DNA from: Apostichopus californicus
Taxonomy: Eukaryota; Echinodermata; Holothuroidea; Aspidochirotida; Stichopodidae
NCBI GenBank assembly: GCA_020650975.1
Contig: JAIPMN010014572.1
Coordinates: forward strand, 4,144-30,989
Length of the DNA: 26,846 bases
Direction: 5' to 3'
Shown in pieces: positions 1 through 11,300 of the stretch (the stretch's first letter is position 1; every line of letters begins with the position of its first letter). The translations under genes and the position numbers were made by a program. Below the pieces are notes generated by a model that was given only the letters and a program-made list of their open reading frames with translations, was not told the DNA's origin and ran no database searches.

Positions 1-419
1 TCCCCCCCCCCCCCCCCGCACACATTATTAATTATGTCTAATTTACTACTGTATGAGTTAGGAGTCAATTAGTCAGGTTTTGTTACATTGAAGATATAGA
101 CCTGTGTGAGTTTATTATTTGATATTTCTATTCCCTGGTAAACAGTTCTCTTTCTTTGAGTACATATAACACTAATTTTGATTTATTTTCAATATTCCAG
201 TATTGGTCTTCTTTGTACCATCTTAATTTGTATCAAGCTTGAATAAAACGTTCAGACAAATAGTTTTTGTTCGCCGTGTCACTTTGAGCAGTACTTTATG
301 AAAATTCGATGGCAGGTCTTTTGGTGGTCAGCAGTGAACGTGCTTTTACAGCTCAAGTTAACTATTGACGTTTGTATCGTTCAATGATCTTATATTGGAA
401 GTTATTTCAACCTTTGCCA

Positions 420-450
<31 letters not shown>

Positions 451-937
451 GGACATTTATAATGCGCCAGTATCCGTCAAAAAAGACGCTCATAGCGCAG
501 TGACACAAACAGTGCGACAGCAAAACAAACAACAGTAAACATAGTACAAGACAAAAATACAAGCAAATATGGGCAACAGTGAACAATTAATTAAACAATT
601 TTCATCAGATGAGTCTTGAGAGAGCGTTTAAAAGATGCAAGAGATGGACTGTGTTTTACATGTTCTGGAAGGCTGTTCCACAGAGAAGGGGCAGCAGCAG
701 CAAAACCTCTTTTGCCCCATGATCGATTTGAGCGATTTTCACACAGAAGTAATTTATTGTGTGATCTCATGAAACTGTGATTTGCGTGATATGGTTGCAG
801 AAGTTCTGACAAGTAGGAAAGCGAAGTTCTAACAAAATAGCGATATGTGAAAATCAATATTTTAAAAATAATTCGGTCTATAGGTTGTTTTGAAGTGAAA
901 TTTGTAGAATGTTACTTTTCATTGTTTGATTTAACAG
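1..937 (+). other. Last intron of the upstream gene (partial)
   Basis: This non-coding stretch begins with a poly(C) run at positions 2-17 and ends in a good acceptor, a pyrimidine-rich tract followed by TTTAACAG ending at 937. Its main content is a minus-strand LINE fragment (about 421-893). I see no coding exon in 20-420. The real 5' part of the gene lies outside the window. Confidence 0.6.
421..893 (-). mobile_element. 5'-truncated LINE (CR1/L2-like) 3' end, copy A
   Basis: Read on the minus strand, this encodes the C-terminal end of a non-LTR retrotransposon reverse transcriptase ORF. The typical motifs appear in order: PIDRIIFKILIFTYR, then YLSELLQPY, then [20 protein letters not shown], then SLASFKRSLKTHLM, followed by a stop. 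The 3' UTR after that contains a GCGC-rich segment, then ATTATAAATGTCC and an (ATT)n tail at 421-451. The protein motifs and tail fit the CR1/L2 group as known from the family; the exact family is not determined. Copy C at 17.3 kb is a close relative in the same orientation. The element lies antisense inside the upstream gene's intron, is 5' truncated and cannot be autonomous. Confidence 0.85.
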
Positions 938-1333
938 GATCAGAAGTACAGCTCTACGCACAGCACCGAGGGAAACACAACAACCGAAAACTACAGCAGA
1001 ACAACAAACGATAAACACGCAACAGAGAGTAAAAGTCAGCTACCACGCAATGCCACAGAATCTGAAAATAACAATAACATTCAAGTATCATCTGCAAATA
1101 GTGATAAAATAAATGCCAACAAGCCAAACTCAAGGTCAGTTCACACCTTGAGTGGTGGAGGAAAGAGTGTTGGCTCAGGAAAGAAGCCTGCTGGGCTACC
1201 AAACATTTACAGACAACCAAAGCAGACAAATAATTGGAGAAGGAGTAGGAGGAAGAAGAGATTGCCTTCATCAAGTGAGTCTTCCGAAACCAGCTCTTCT
1301 GAGGAGAGCGATTCATCGTCGGATAGTTCATGA
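938..1333 (+). CDS. Terminal coding exon of an unrecognised upstream gene (C-terminus, 131 aa)
   Basis: A continuous reading frame runs from the first base after the acceptor (TTTAACAG ending at 937) to a TGA at 1331-1333. It starts D-Q-K-Y-S-S-T and has no need of an internal start. The composition is low complexity: the first half is rich in Asn, Thr and Ser, followed by a Gly/Lys segment (SGGGKSVGSGKKPAGLPN), a basic stretch WRRSRRKKR that could serve as a nuclear localisation signal, and a Ser/Glu/Asp tail (SSEESDSSSDSS) resembling a run of casein kinase 2 sites. The sequence looks disordered. I do not recognise the family and the rest of the protein is outside the window. The long open frame, the good acceptor and the biased composition argue for a real exon. 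The minus-strand frame over the same bases is a shadow. The functional reading of the basic and acidic parts is inference. Confidence 0.7.
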   Translation, partial: DQKYSSTHSTEGNTTTENYSRTTNDKHATESKSQLPRNATESENNNNIQVSSANSDKINANKPNSRSVHTLSGGGKSVGSGKKPAGLPNIYRQPKQTNNWRRSRRKKRLPSSSESSETSSSEESDSSSDSS

Positions 1334-1594
1334 ATGATTGAAATCAGTTTTTGACCCGATTAGAATTTATCGATGTAAGAAATAGGAAGATGAGCTTATT
1401 ATCATTTGGAAGGTGAGCCATGTAATAAGTTGATAATGAACTTGTAATCCATTGAGGCATCACTTCATTGTACTGATTGATATCTTGAGAAGGATGACCC
1501 TGTAACAAACCAAAATAAGTAGAGTTGTTGTGGTGGGACTTGATTCCTGAGCAAGTTTACATGGTTACCCTATAAACTACAGATCTTGTGTTCA

Positions 1595-1600
1595 AATAAA
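1595..1600 (+). terminator. Candidate poly(A) signal of the upstream gene
   Basis: An AATAAA hexamer lies 262 bases after the TGA of the upstream gene. Others exist further on, for example near 2190 and 2530, so which one is used cannot be decided from sequence alone. Confidence 0.35.
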
Positions 1601-2022
1601 GTAGTAAGTACTATCATAGACTCTTTAAACAACACCTTAGCTCTGTCCATGGGTACAAGGTATATCAGTGGTGTGGGGGGGGGGGGGGAGAAGAGGGTAA
1701 AGTTTAACAGATCCACAGCTTTTGCCTTTAAGGTCCTGTGTCCTATCAGATGTGATTCGTTATTGTTATTATATTGAGCTCCATCTGTAGAAGGATGCCT
1801 GTTCAGTACGTAATATCCATATTATTTGTCTTAATAGAATAATTTTTGTCTTTTTTTTTATGTTTACCTTGTTCTTATAATATCATTGTCCATTGTTTAT
1901 TATTGATTTATTTGATTTCATATCTTTCGTGGTGTGAACATGAGAGTTGTGTCAGCCATACGTTAGTCACTAATGGGTGGGTGTCTTTGAGTGGATTTCT
2001 TATTGTAAGTGATTGAGATAGA

Positions 2023-2054
2023 GGGGGAAGGGGTGAAGGGGGGGTGGGGAGGGG
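2023..2054 (+). other. G-quadruplex-forming motif
   Basis: Five runs of four or more G (G5, G4, G7, G4, G4) are separated by loops of one to four bases on the + strand. This exceeds the usual G3+N1-7 rule for a quadruplex. It lies about 700 bp downstream of the upstream gene's stop codon, so it could be in the 3' UTR or in read-through transcript. A function is inference. Confidence 0.6.
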
Positions 2055-3399
2055 ACAGTGGTAGACTTACAGGGAATTGATGATCAAATGCAAAAGGCTG
2101 CCTTAAGGGCCTCGGGCTGTTAGCTGTTGATTAATGATAAGAAAAGTTAATTAACTGTCAGGCAATCGCTTGAGTCCTAGAGTCGAAAATAAATCAAATT
2201 AATAATATAGTATATAATTATATGATATAAAACATAGCAACCACAAATAAACATGATAATATTTGCAGACCTAAAAGCTGCAAGTTTGCTTGCAGCTTTC
2301 AGATTGATATTGTTAGATTTAATACGACACATTTCTTTATAGATCTGTATCTAAACTTTATCATAACTTTCATGTTTGCGGTATATTTATTAAATATGAC
2401 GGAAGATTGGACTGTAAATATTACAATGATCTATATTTTGATATTCACCTGTATTCTATTTTCAGTGCGGCTATTTCTCTGTGTGTGACTTCTAGTGCCC
2501 TCTTTCATTAACTTTTTTTCTCTTTTGAAAATAAATCTGGTTTAACATCCTCAGATCAATAAATAACGCAATCCATGCTACACTGTTGATTCCTTATTTC
2601 GGCTAGCCTGTATGCGTGTCCTTGTTATTTTATTTACATTTCAATTGTATTTATTTTTTCCACTCTTTCCTTTGATGGTGGTTGGAATTGCAGATTGTTG
2701 ACCTTTTAGTGACATATTTATTCCTGTGTTTACCTGAGGACATACTCAGTCAAACATCAGGTTGATTTTAAAACCATCTTCACATTTGTTCCTTCATATC
2801 ACATTTACAAACTATTAGGCAACAAGTGTAATATCACTGTACATAATGGACACTGAAAAACAACTGTTGAAAATAACAGTGTTATTAATCGAAGACAAGG
2901 ATACATAGTGAATGGCCAGTTTATGCTTCTGACAAACTACTGCAAAGTGAGTCAATTATCTAGGTTAATTTATTCAAAGACAAGGGTAACACAAAGATTA
3001 GCATAACAGTTTTCAAATCTGACTAAGGTATTAACAGAAGTCCAAAGACCAGGCTAAAACTTTCAAAACAGAGTTGGGTGACAAGACCATATGGTAAGAT
3101 TAATCACAGATTAGGGTAATACATCAGCATGTGTTAACATATTGTATTCTTTCTCAGTCAATATAGTTTGCAATAATGTTTGGCATATGACTAATACTAA
3201 TAAGAAATAGTGTCCGAATGACACAATAAAGAAAAGAGTTAACAGCTACTTACTAATTCGCTGCCCTAAAATATTATTCTTTGGGAGGACCTACTGTTGT
3301 GATAACTTTGTCTGTTATGTTCTGACCGACTGATGCACTGATTGGCAGTTATATGAGATTTGGTGAGCAAAAGCCTGCCTGCATGTTATTTTAAACATT

Positions 3400-3880
3400 G
3401 ATTTACTTGAGGTTGTGAAGGTGTTAGTGAGTCGTCCGTGACGCCAACGCGCCGGTTGATCACTGAGCTGTTAGCATTTTGCTACAAGTCCATGCATGCT
3501 AGTACTGTCTCGTTATTTTAAAGCTGGGTTCATTCAAATTCACGTGTCTGAGTCCGACTTATTGTACTACTTTCGAATGCCATCTACAATTAATACATCT
3601 GCTTTTGAAACGAACAAGCATATATGACCTTCATAGGCATCCGTACAATATGAACTGAGAACAAATCAAATAATGACGTCATTTCGGCGCGATATTCGTT
3701 CTATGAATCGAGACCATACCCAAATATAATAACATAGCCTACGTTTTCGAAATGCTGTTGATGGTCAAATAAATTGATCGAGTCAACGAAGCCTGCATGG
3801 ACTGGTGATATACGGTGGGGATAAAACAGGTGTAATGAGGAAGACTTTAGATAAAGTTACGGCATTTGTTAGGATTATGA
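3400..3880 (+). promoter_or_regulatory. Probable NCAPH2 promoter region
   Basis: This is the most CpG-rich segment between the two genes (CGTCCGTGACGCCAACGCGC at about 3435-3454). It contains an E-box CACGTG at 3541-3546 and a perfect cAMP-response-element palindrome TGACGTCA at 3674-3681, followed by a GC-rich E2F-like stretch TTTCGGCGCG. I see no convincing TATA box. Because the first coding exon is preceded by a splice acceptor at 5196-5197, a non-coding first exon upstream is likely and this is the best place for it. The exact start site is not visible. Confidence 0.35.
3674..3681. promoter_or_regulatory. CRE palindrome TGACGTCA
   Basis: An exact consensus site for CREB/ATF bZIP factors, located in the CpG-richest intergenic segment upstream of NCAPH2. 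One exact 8-mer is weak evidence by itself; its location makes it worth noting. Confidence 0.35.
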
Positions 3881-3883
3881 TTG

Positions 3884-4685
3884 ACACAATGCCTAGGCCT
3901 AAACAGTAAACTTAAGTTAACTTTGTGTAAGTTAGGCCTAGTACTTGTGCCATTGGGCTGCTTGTACTAGGCTAGGCACAGTAGACCTCACCTACAAAAG
4001 GCCTAGCCTAATTTTTACTTTGCAAGGGTCGGGTCTAGCCTTACTTTAGGCCAACGCTAACGCCTAGGTTACAGTAGGCCTAGCTTAGTTATTACTCTAG
4101 GCTAGCCTAAGTCATATATAGGCTAAACTAAAGTTAGGCCTAGGCTATGGTTGTTTCGGGAAAGTGTGCATCATGGCAGTTTTACATAAATGAATTTGGT
4201 GTTACTATTTTTTGCATAGCCTTTGCCTAGGCCTAAGGCTAAGCCTAGGCTAAAGTAACATACTCATTAGCCTGGTGGATCTTTGTCCTCCAATTGTATC
4301 AGGGAAAGTAAAGATGGAATTGGTTTTTATCCAGCCTAATTAATACCCACTCAACCCTGGATTAATTCTGTGAGTGTGACTGTTAGATGGTATTTAATTA
4401 CACACTAGGGGCCTAGCCCTCACGTTTGACCTAAACAGTGAATTGGCAAATAGTTCAAAAGTTTTGTATTCATCATCAATTATACTGCCTACAATCGTAT
4501 GGCTCACTCTCCTACAAAGTACAAGTCTTAGTCTTATAGCCTAGTATTAGTGTGGCCTATGCCTATATAATGCAAATTCTCTCTTGCTCATACATTCATC
4601 ATGTTGTTATTGTACGTACAGTAAATCCTGTTGTAGGCCTATGGTGTCCCCTTTCGTGTATTGTGTTATAGGCCTAAATGATAAT
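3884..4685. repeat. Dense patch of AGGCCTA/CTAGGC-type short motifs
   Basis: More than a dozen copies of TAGGCC, GGCCTA, GCCTAGG and TAGCCTA are scattered over 800 bases on both strands (for example near 3891, 3933, 3997, 4073, 4133, 4227, 4411, 4553, 4634 and 4670), with irregular spacing. The motif is almost absent elsewhere in the window. This is not a tandem repeat. The patch lies just after the probable promoter and before the first coding exon. Confidence 0.6.
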
Positions 4686-4689
4686 TGAT

Positions 4690-5197
4690 ATATGTAGCTG
4701 CTGTGTTTGAAAGTCAAATTGTAATCACTTTATCGAATGTAAGTTTAATCCACACAGCCTCAGTAAAAAAGTTTAATACGGTGGAAAGAAGGAAGTACCA
4801 ATTACAGTATGTATTCTGACTCTGAGGCATGTTGAGGAATTATTTCAACCACGTGCCAGATGTGAAGTACACTAGAACTTAACACATGCTTAAGGGTAGG
4901 GATTCTAGGGAATTGTTTCCTTGCTGTGACTCATTGTCATTCTTGTGGAATCTGATCAAAGTAGTGGTGTAATCACCAAAAAAAGGGATAAAACATAACT
5001 ACAGAATAGCATCAAAGAGAACATAAATTTGTTATGTGAACGCATGAAGCTATCATCCTACATGTCAAGCAATGTGTCATGTCAAGTTTACGAATGAGTT
5101 TGTAAGCTACTTGCTGATAAACTTCTCATATCTCACATGATTTACGATGGCCATAGAATGACAAAGTCTAACTTAATACTCTACATTTTGACTGCAG
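4690..5197 (+). other. Probable 3' part of the NCAPH2 5' UTR intron
   Basis: This sequence has no coding signal. It ends with a pyrimidine-biased tract and ACTGCAG, giving an acceptor at 5196-5197. The following bases 5198-5231 would be 5' UTR. The upstream donor is not identified. Confidence 0.4.
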
Positions 5198-5231
5198 GTG
5201 ATCTCCATTTTGTGAAAGCAGAAATTGTACC

Positions 5232-5357
5232 ATGGTCATCATGTTGCCAGGAAATAATGATGAAGCTAGATTTGGCCACCTGCTGCAGCCAATAAGAGAC
5301 CTGACCAAAAACTGGCAGGTGGATATTGCCACACAATTAGAAGACTACTTGACGGAG
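5232..5357 (+). CDS. NCAPH2: NCAPH2 coding exon 1 (aa 1-42)
   Basis: It encodes the start of the N-terminal condensin-2 H2 domain with [13 protein letters not shown] and IATQLEDYL, nearly identical to vertebrate NCAPH2 as I know it. The donor is GAG|GTACAG and the exon ends in phase 0. The noncoding part 5198-5231 follows an ACTGCAG acceptor. Confidence 0.93.
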
Positions 5358-8300
5358 GTACAGTACCATTAGCGGTTTAAATGTTCAAAGATTTATTCAG
5401 GAAATGTGTTCGTTTTGGAGACCTGAAAAATTTTCAAAGTGCTTCTAAGAATAAGAGAAGGGAAAGGTATTATGTGAAACAACAGTATAGTGTTGAAAGT
5501 TTTAAGATTCTGGTCATTTTGTTAAACCTTTTATTTTTGCAGAGATGTTATCTAAAAGTTCTGTAGCAAACTAACTTTGGTTTCATCCATCTGATGAGTT
5601 TTAATGTAAATTAATGCCAATGAAATTTTACATAAATTATAGGAAAGTTTAGTGTACATATGAAATGATGCATGTTTAATCACCATTTATACAAATGGCA
5701 CATGCACCATCAAAAACTGGTATTATTGCCAGACAGTAGTTATTTACTGAGTTTGATGTACAGAAACTGTATCTTCTCCTCTTGTAATGTAATGACAAGA
5801 CTTGCCTAGCTTTTTAATATTGATCAGATCTCATAAAAGAGACTGCTTCAATATTCTGATCTTTTAAAATTCGAACAGCTAATTAGTTTATCAACCATCG
5901 TCCATCATAAAAATAATAAGGCATTTATATACAGTAGCGCCATAACTAAAACGATATTCTACGGCGCTTTACAAGGAAAAAATAGAACATACAAATGAAC
6001 AAAAACAGCAACAAGATAGAAAAGAGAAAAATAGGATTACTTAAAGGCCTTATTAAAGAGAACTGTCTTCAGAGCTTTTTTGAAAGAGAGAAATGTGGAT
6101 TGATTAGCAACCGAAGATGGCAAGTCGTTCCACAGCCTGGCCCCAGTTACAGAAAATACACGGTTGCCAAACTGTTTTGTGCGGGTGGTGGGAACGTTTA
6201 AAGTAGTAGCAGATATACTTCTTATAAGGTATGACGAAACGCGCTTAGTAAACATCTTACACAAATAATCGGGGGCCTGTTTATTAATACATTGATTAAT
6301 ACATGTATACATGACATATAAAACATTTTCCAGTGATTTCTGATTTATTGTACTGTTACTGCCCACAAAAATAGAAGTTGTACTATTTAATACGTGTTGT
6401 GCAATACATCATGCTGATACAGCAGTTACAGTATATGAAAACATTTTCACATATTGCTTCTTGTGAACAAAACCAAAAGGTTTCAATGGTAGTGTCTCTC
6501 GTGCAATGAACAATACTACATGGTTAGAGCTGTATCATCTGATGGACATATCAGGGAATAATTCATCTTGAATCGCCAATGCTCAGTAAAAGGTTGAAAT
6601 TTCTACCAAAATGTGAACATGTGTATAAAACCATTTTGCTACCTCTCTGTTCCATTTGAAGGAACATAACATCTCAGTTTAAGTTGAAAGATGAAAAAGT
6701 ATGTATCCATAATCTTATTTTGTATAATAAGGAAGAATGTGTTCCTAAAATTTACTTTTTCATGTATAATTAGGGACCTTACATTGAATCACCATAGATC
6801 TGATTTCAAAACCTGTGGGGTGCCTTTTAATTTAAATTTTATGTTCATAATTTTTATTACATTTGTAAAGTATTTAGTACTGCAATATTGGGAATTAATT
6901 TAAGAAACTTGACCAATTGTAATTTTTTTGACCAAATATTGCCTAGATTTGGATCACACTCTGTAGCATATCTGTAAACATTTCATACATTTGTATCATT
7001 GGTAAAGGTAAAGCTCATAGCAGCTCTTAACTAGCGTATTTGTACAAACAATTCCATGTAATCATGTTTCAACAGTCAACAGAATCACATTACATATTCT
7101 TCATCAAGTATCCTTTATGCTATTTTGCCGACAGATTGAGGTGGTAAGAATCAGTTTCGATGGAGGAGCTACATCCATGAACTTTGCAGAAGCAGCCCTG
7201 CTCATCCAGGGTTCAACATGCATCTACAGTAAGAAAGTTGAATTCCTCTATGCATTGGTCTTCCAGACTCTGGATGTCTTGGCCAGTAAAAAGTAAGTGA
7301 ATGGAGTCAATAATATGAATGAGGTCACTTCATTTGTAGAGATAATGCTCACAGATTTTTTGTTTAAAATAAGTTTAGTTTAAAACCATAGAGGTGACTT
7401 TGTTTGTGACATGTAAGAAAGGAATATAACTTCAGATCCTGGTGAGCTTTGCAATCTATTCCTAAATGTTGTTTTTGAGATGCACCACTACTAAAATATG
7501 TGTTTGTTGTCTTCAAGATGTCCACTCAGTTTGAGGCGCAGGGAAGGGGCAATACACAATTTCTGCTGCTCAAGAAGATAACATTTTTGTTTAGTTTCAA
7601 ACCCCCGAATGGACTTTATTAAGATATAAAGACCATAGTCTGTTTTCAAGTTTTTCTTTTCATTTTCATTTTTTAAATTTTTTTTATCATTTTTTCATTT
7701 TTTTCAGGAAGATGCAACAAGCTGTCTCAGTGGATGCAGAAGGGAGAGATGCTGATGTCACATTTGCATTTGACAGAAGCAGAGCTGCGGTAAGTAGATG
7801 GATTCACAATAATGTTAGAGAGCTGTATTATTACAACCTGAATGGTTACAGTTGACTCAGTCTTTTACAGTGCTCTTATATTACTGTGCAAAGCTGTGGT
7901 AAGTAGATGGATTCACAATAATGTTAAAGAGCTGTATTATTACAACCTGAATGGTGACAGTTGACTCAGTCTTTTACAGTGCTCTAATATCACTGTGCAA
8001 AGCTACGGTAAGTAGATGGATTCACAATAATGTTAAAGAGCTGTATTATAGCAACCTGAATGGTTGCAGTTGACATAGTCTTTTGCTCTAATTCCACTGT
8101 GATCTCTATAATTTTGTGACTTCTTGTGAAGTGAAAACTGTTTTCTTACTAACTTGATCCTGTGCAGTTATCCACTACTGTAGTTTGTCATAGAATAAGA
8201 AAGCGTTGGAAGATTTGTTCAACTTGTATATTAAACCTGTAGCTCCAAAGTAGATTTGGTATAGTTTGGTTTGGTTTTAATTGATCTTTTGGTGAAAAAG

Positions 8301-11300
8301 GAAGGCAATCTTTGTTCAAATTATCAGAAGAGAACTACGGTACTGTTTCAAAGCAAAGACAATGTAATTCCTTTGCATTTCAATATATAGATAGCAAATA
8401 AACTTTTACGGGCTTCGTTCGACCAAAAGGTGCCCAGCAAACCATTGTACATAGGATAGGGGCAGAACAAAGTGCTCAGTCAAAAGTTATGTCATGCGTC
8501 CATGAGTAGTTAGCAAACAAATATCTAAATACATCCCCTACATGATATAAAATTTCACTGTTAGGGTTGTATGTTTATAGATATCTGTTTCAAGAGTATG
8601 TACGTGAGTTGCTCATAATTTTTTTTTAACAATAATGCAATAAAGTTTATGAAATTTTGAGACGTTATGTCGCAATTGAAAAAAAAATTATCTGCTTTAA
8701 TAAACTGCCCAATTCCAACCTTTTCCACAGTTTCTCACGTTGGATGATATCCCACAAGCTAAGAATGTGAACATTAAAGGGACAGGGAAGGACAACATCG
8801 ACAAAGTGAGTGGTACAACAATTTCCTTTTCGTTTAATAGATTCAGTCGATGTCATTCATCATATTTAAATTTATTAAGGAAGATGGGTTTGGTTTGCCA
8901 CTTTGACATCACTTCATTTGTTACTTTATATTTTATGAATTCTTTGTTTTAGAGTATCGCGGTCATTCTAAGGACACCTCTGTCTGTTGGTAAGATGGAC
9001 GAGCTGGATCGAGGGACTCCATTGCTAAAGTGAGTGGCTACACTTAACCCTTTGAGGTTTACTTAAACAACATTGTTGTTATAATATTTTAAATATTGTT
9101 TGAATAAAAACATACTGTTTGGCAAAAATCTTTCCTAGTATACTACAGTCACTGTGCAATTGCCTCATCAAACATAAATGGTTAAGCTCCAAAAACTCAA
9201 TTTTAATGAATATAAATATTTTCACTCATGAAATTGGTAAAAGATTAATCTTTCAATTACATCACATAATATTTGAAATTTTGGGCTTCAATGTACAAAC
9301 GTTACACCACTGATTGTGAATATCACCAAATTACATAAACTAAACCAATCATAGTAAGGAATGAATAAACTACCTTGTGATTAAATACACACTACTCAAA
9401 TCAAATACCTTGTGATTAAATACACATTACTCAAATCAAATACCTTGTAATTAAATACACACTATTCAAATCAAATACCTTGTGATTAAATACACACTAC
9501 TCAAATCAAGTCAAATACCTTGTGATTAAATACTCAAATCAAATACCTTGTGATTAAATGCACACTACTCAATTCAAATACCTTGTGATTAAATACACAC
9601 TACTCGAATCAAATAACCTTGTGATTAAATACACACTACTCAAATCAAATACCTTGTGATTAAATACACACTACTCAAATAAAATACTTTGTGATTAAAT
9701 GCACACTACTCAAATTCAAATACCCTTGTGTGTAAATGCACACTACTCAAATCAAATACCTTGTGATTAGATACACACTACTCAAATCAAATACCTTGTG
9801 ATTAAATACACACTACTCAAATCAAATACCTTGTGATTAAATGCACACTACTCAAATTCAAATACCCTTGTGTGTAAATGCACACTGCTCAATTCAAATA
9901 CCTTGTGATTAGATACACACTACTCAAATCAAATACCTTGTGATTAAATGCACACTACTCAAATCAAATACCTTGTGATTAAATACACACTACTCAAATC
10001 AAATACCTTGTGATTAAATGCACACTACTCAAATCAAATACCTTGTGATTAAATGCACACTACTCAAATTCAAATACCCTTGTGTGTAAATGCACACTAC
10101 TCAATTCAAATACCTTGTGATTAAATACACACTACTCAATTCAAATACCCTTGTGTGTAAATGCACACTACTCAATTCAAATACCTTGTGATTAGATACA
10201 CACTACTCAAATCAAATACCTTGTGATTAAATACATACTACTCAAATCAAATACCTTGTGATTAAATGCACACTACTCAAATTCAAATACCCTTGTGTGT
10301 AAATGCACACTACTCAATTCAAATACCTTGTGATTAGATACACACTACTCAAATCAAATACCTTGTGATTAAATGCACACTACTCAAATTCAAATACCCT
10401 TGTGTGTAAATGCACACTACTCAATTCAAATACCTTGTGATTAAATACACACTACTCAATTCAAATACCNNNNNNNNNNAAATCAAATACCTTGTGATTA
10501 AATGCACACTACTCAAATTCAAATACCCTTGTGTGTAAATGCACACTACTCAATTCAAATACCTTGTGATTAAATACACACTACTCAAAGCAAATACCTT
10601 GTGATTAGATACACACTACTCAAATCAAATACCTTGTGATTAAATACATACTACTCAAATCAAATACCTTGTGATTAAATACATACTACTCAAATCAAAT
10701 ACCTTGTGATTAAATACACACTACTCAATTCAAATACATTGTGATTAAATACACACTACTCAAATCAAATACCTTCTGATTAAATACATACTACTCAAAT
10801 CAAATACCTTGTGATTAAATACATACTACTCAAATCAAATACCTTGTGATTAAATACACATAACTCAAATCAAATACCTTGTGATTAAATACATACTACT
10901 CAAATCAAATACCTTGTGATTAAATACACACTACTCAAATCAAATACCTTGTGATTAAATACACACTACTCAAATCAAATACCTTGTGATTAAAATCACA
11001 CTACTCAAATCAAATCAAATACCTTGTGATTAAATACACATTAATCAAATCAAACATAGAATGTCTCTTATCTAAATTTATCTGTCATTTAAGCTTTCTC
11101 GCTTTCTTTAATTTTCAATTTGAGTTAATTCCCAGATGTACAAAATATGAGGTATTAACATAACTGAATTCAATAGGTTTGAAAGTCAGAACCATTATAG
11201 AGTGAAATTGAATGTAATGTCAATATGTTTAACGTCTCTAGTTAACATGATGCGACTGTACTTTTTTTTAAAAATCCCTACGAAATTTTATTTTCGATTC

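Larger units (their letters stand above)
1334..3400. other. 3' flank and intergenic stretch
   Basis: This AT-rich sequence has no open frame with coding character. It holds the candidate poly(A) hexamers, a run of 14 G at 1675-1688 and a G-quadruplex motif at 2023-2054. I see no RNA gene and no recognisable transposon. Confidence 0.5.

Noticed and set aside
2..17. Poly(C) start of the window, and G runs at 1675-1688 and 25132-25143
   Set aside because: Homopolymer runs may be sequencing or assembly artefacts and carry no clear signal alone.
954..1331. Minus-strand frame of 125 codons
   Set aside because: It lies antisense to the upstream gene's last exon, which has a good acceptor and a biased composition; no motif is seen in the minus-strand product.
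8400..8560. Possible transposon fragment in intron 3
   Set aside because: No terminal repeats, duplication or coding motif could be found.
9364..11055. CRISPR-like appearance of evenly spaced repeats
   Set aside because: The units are contiguous with no unique spacers and the genome is eukaryotic; this is a minisatellite.
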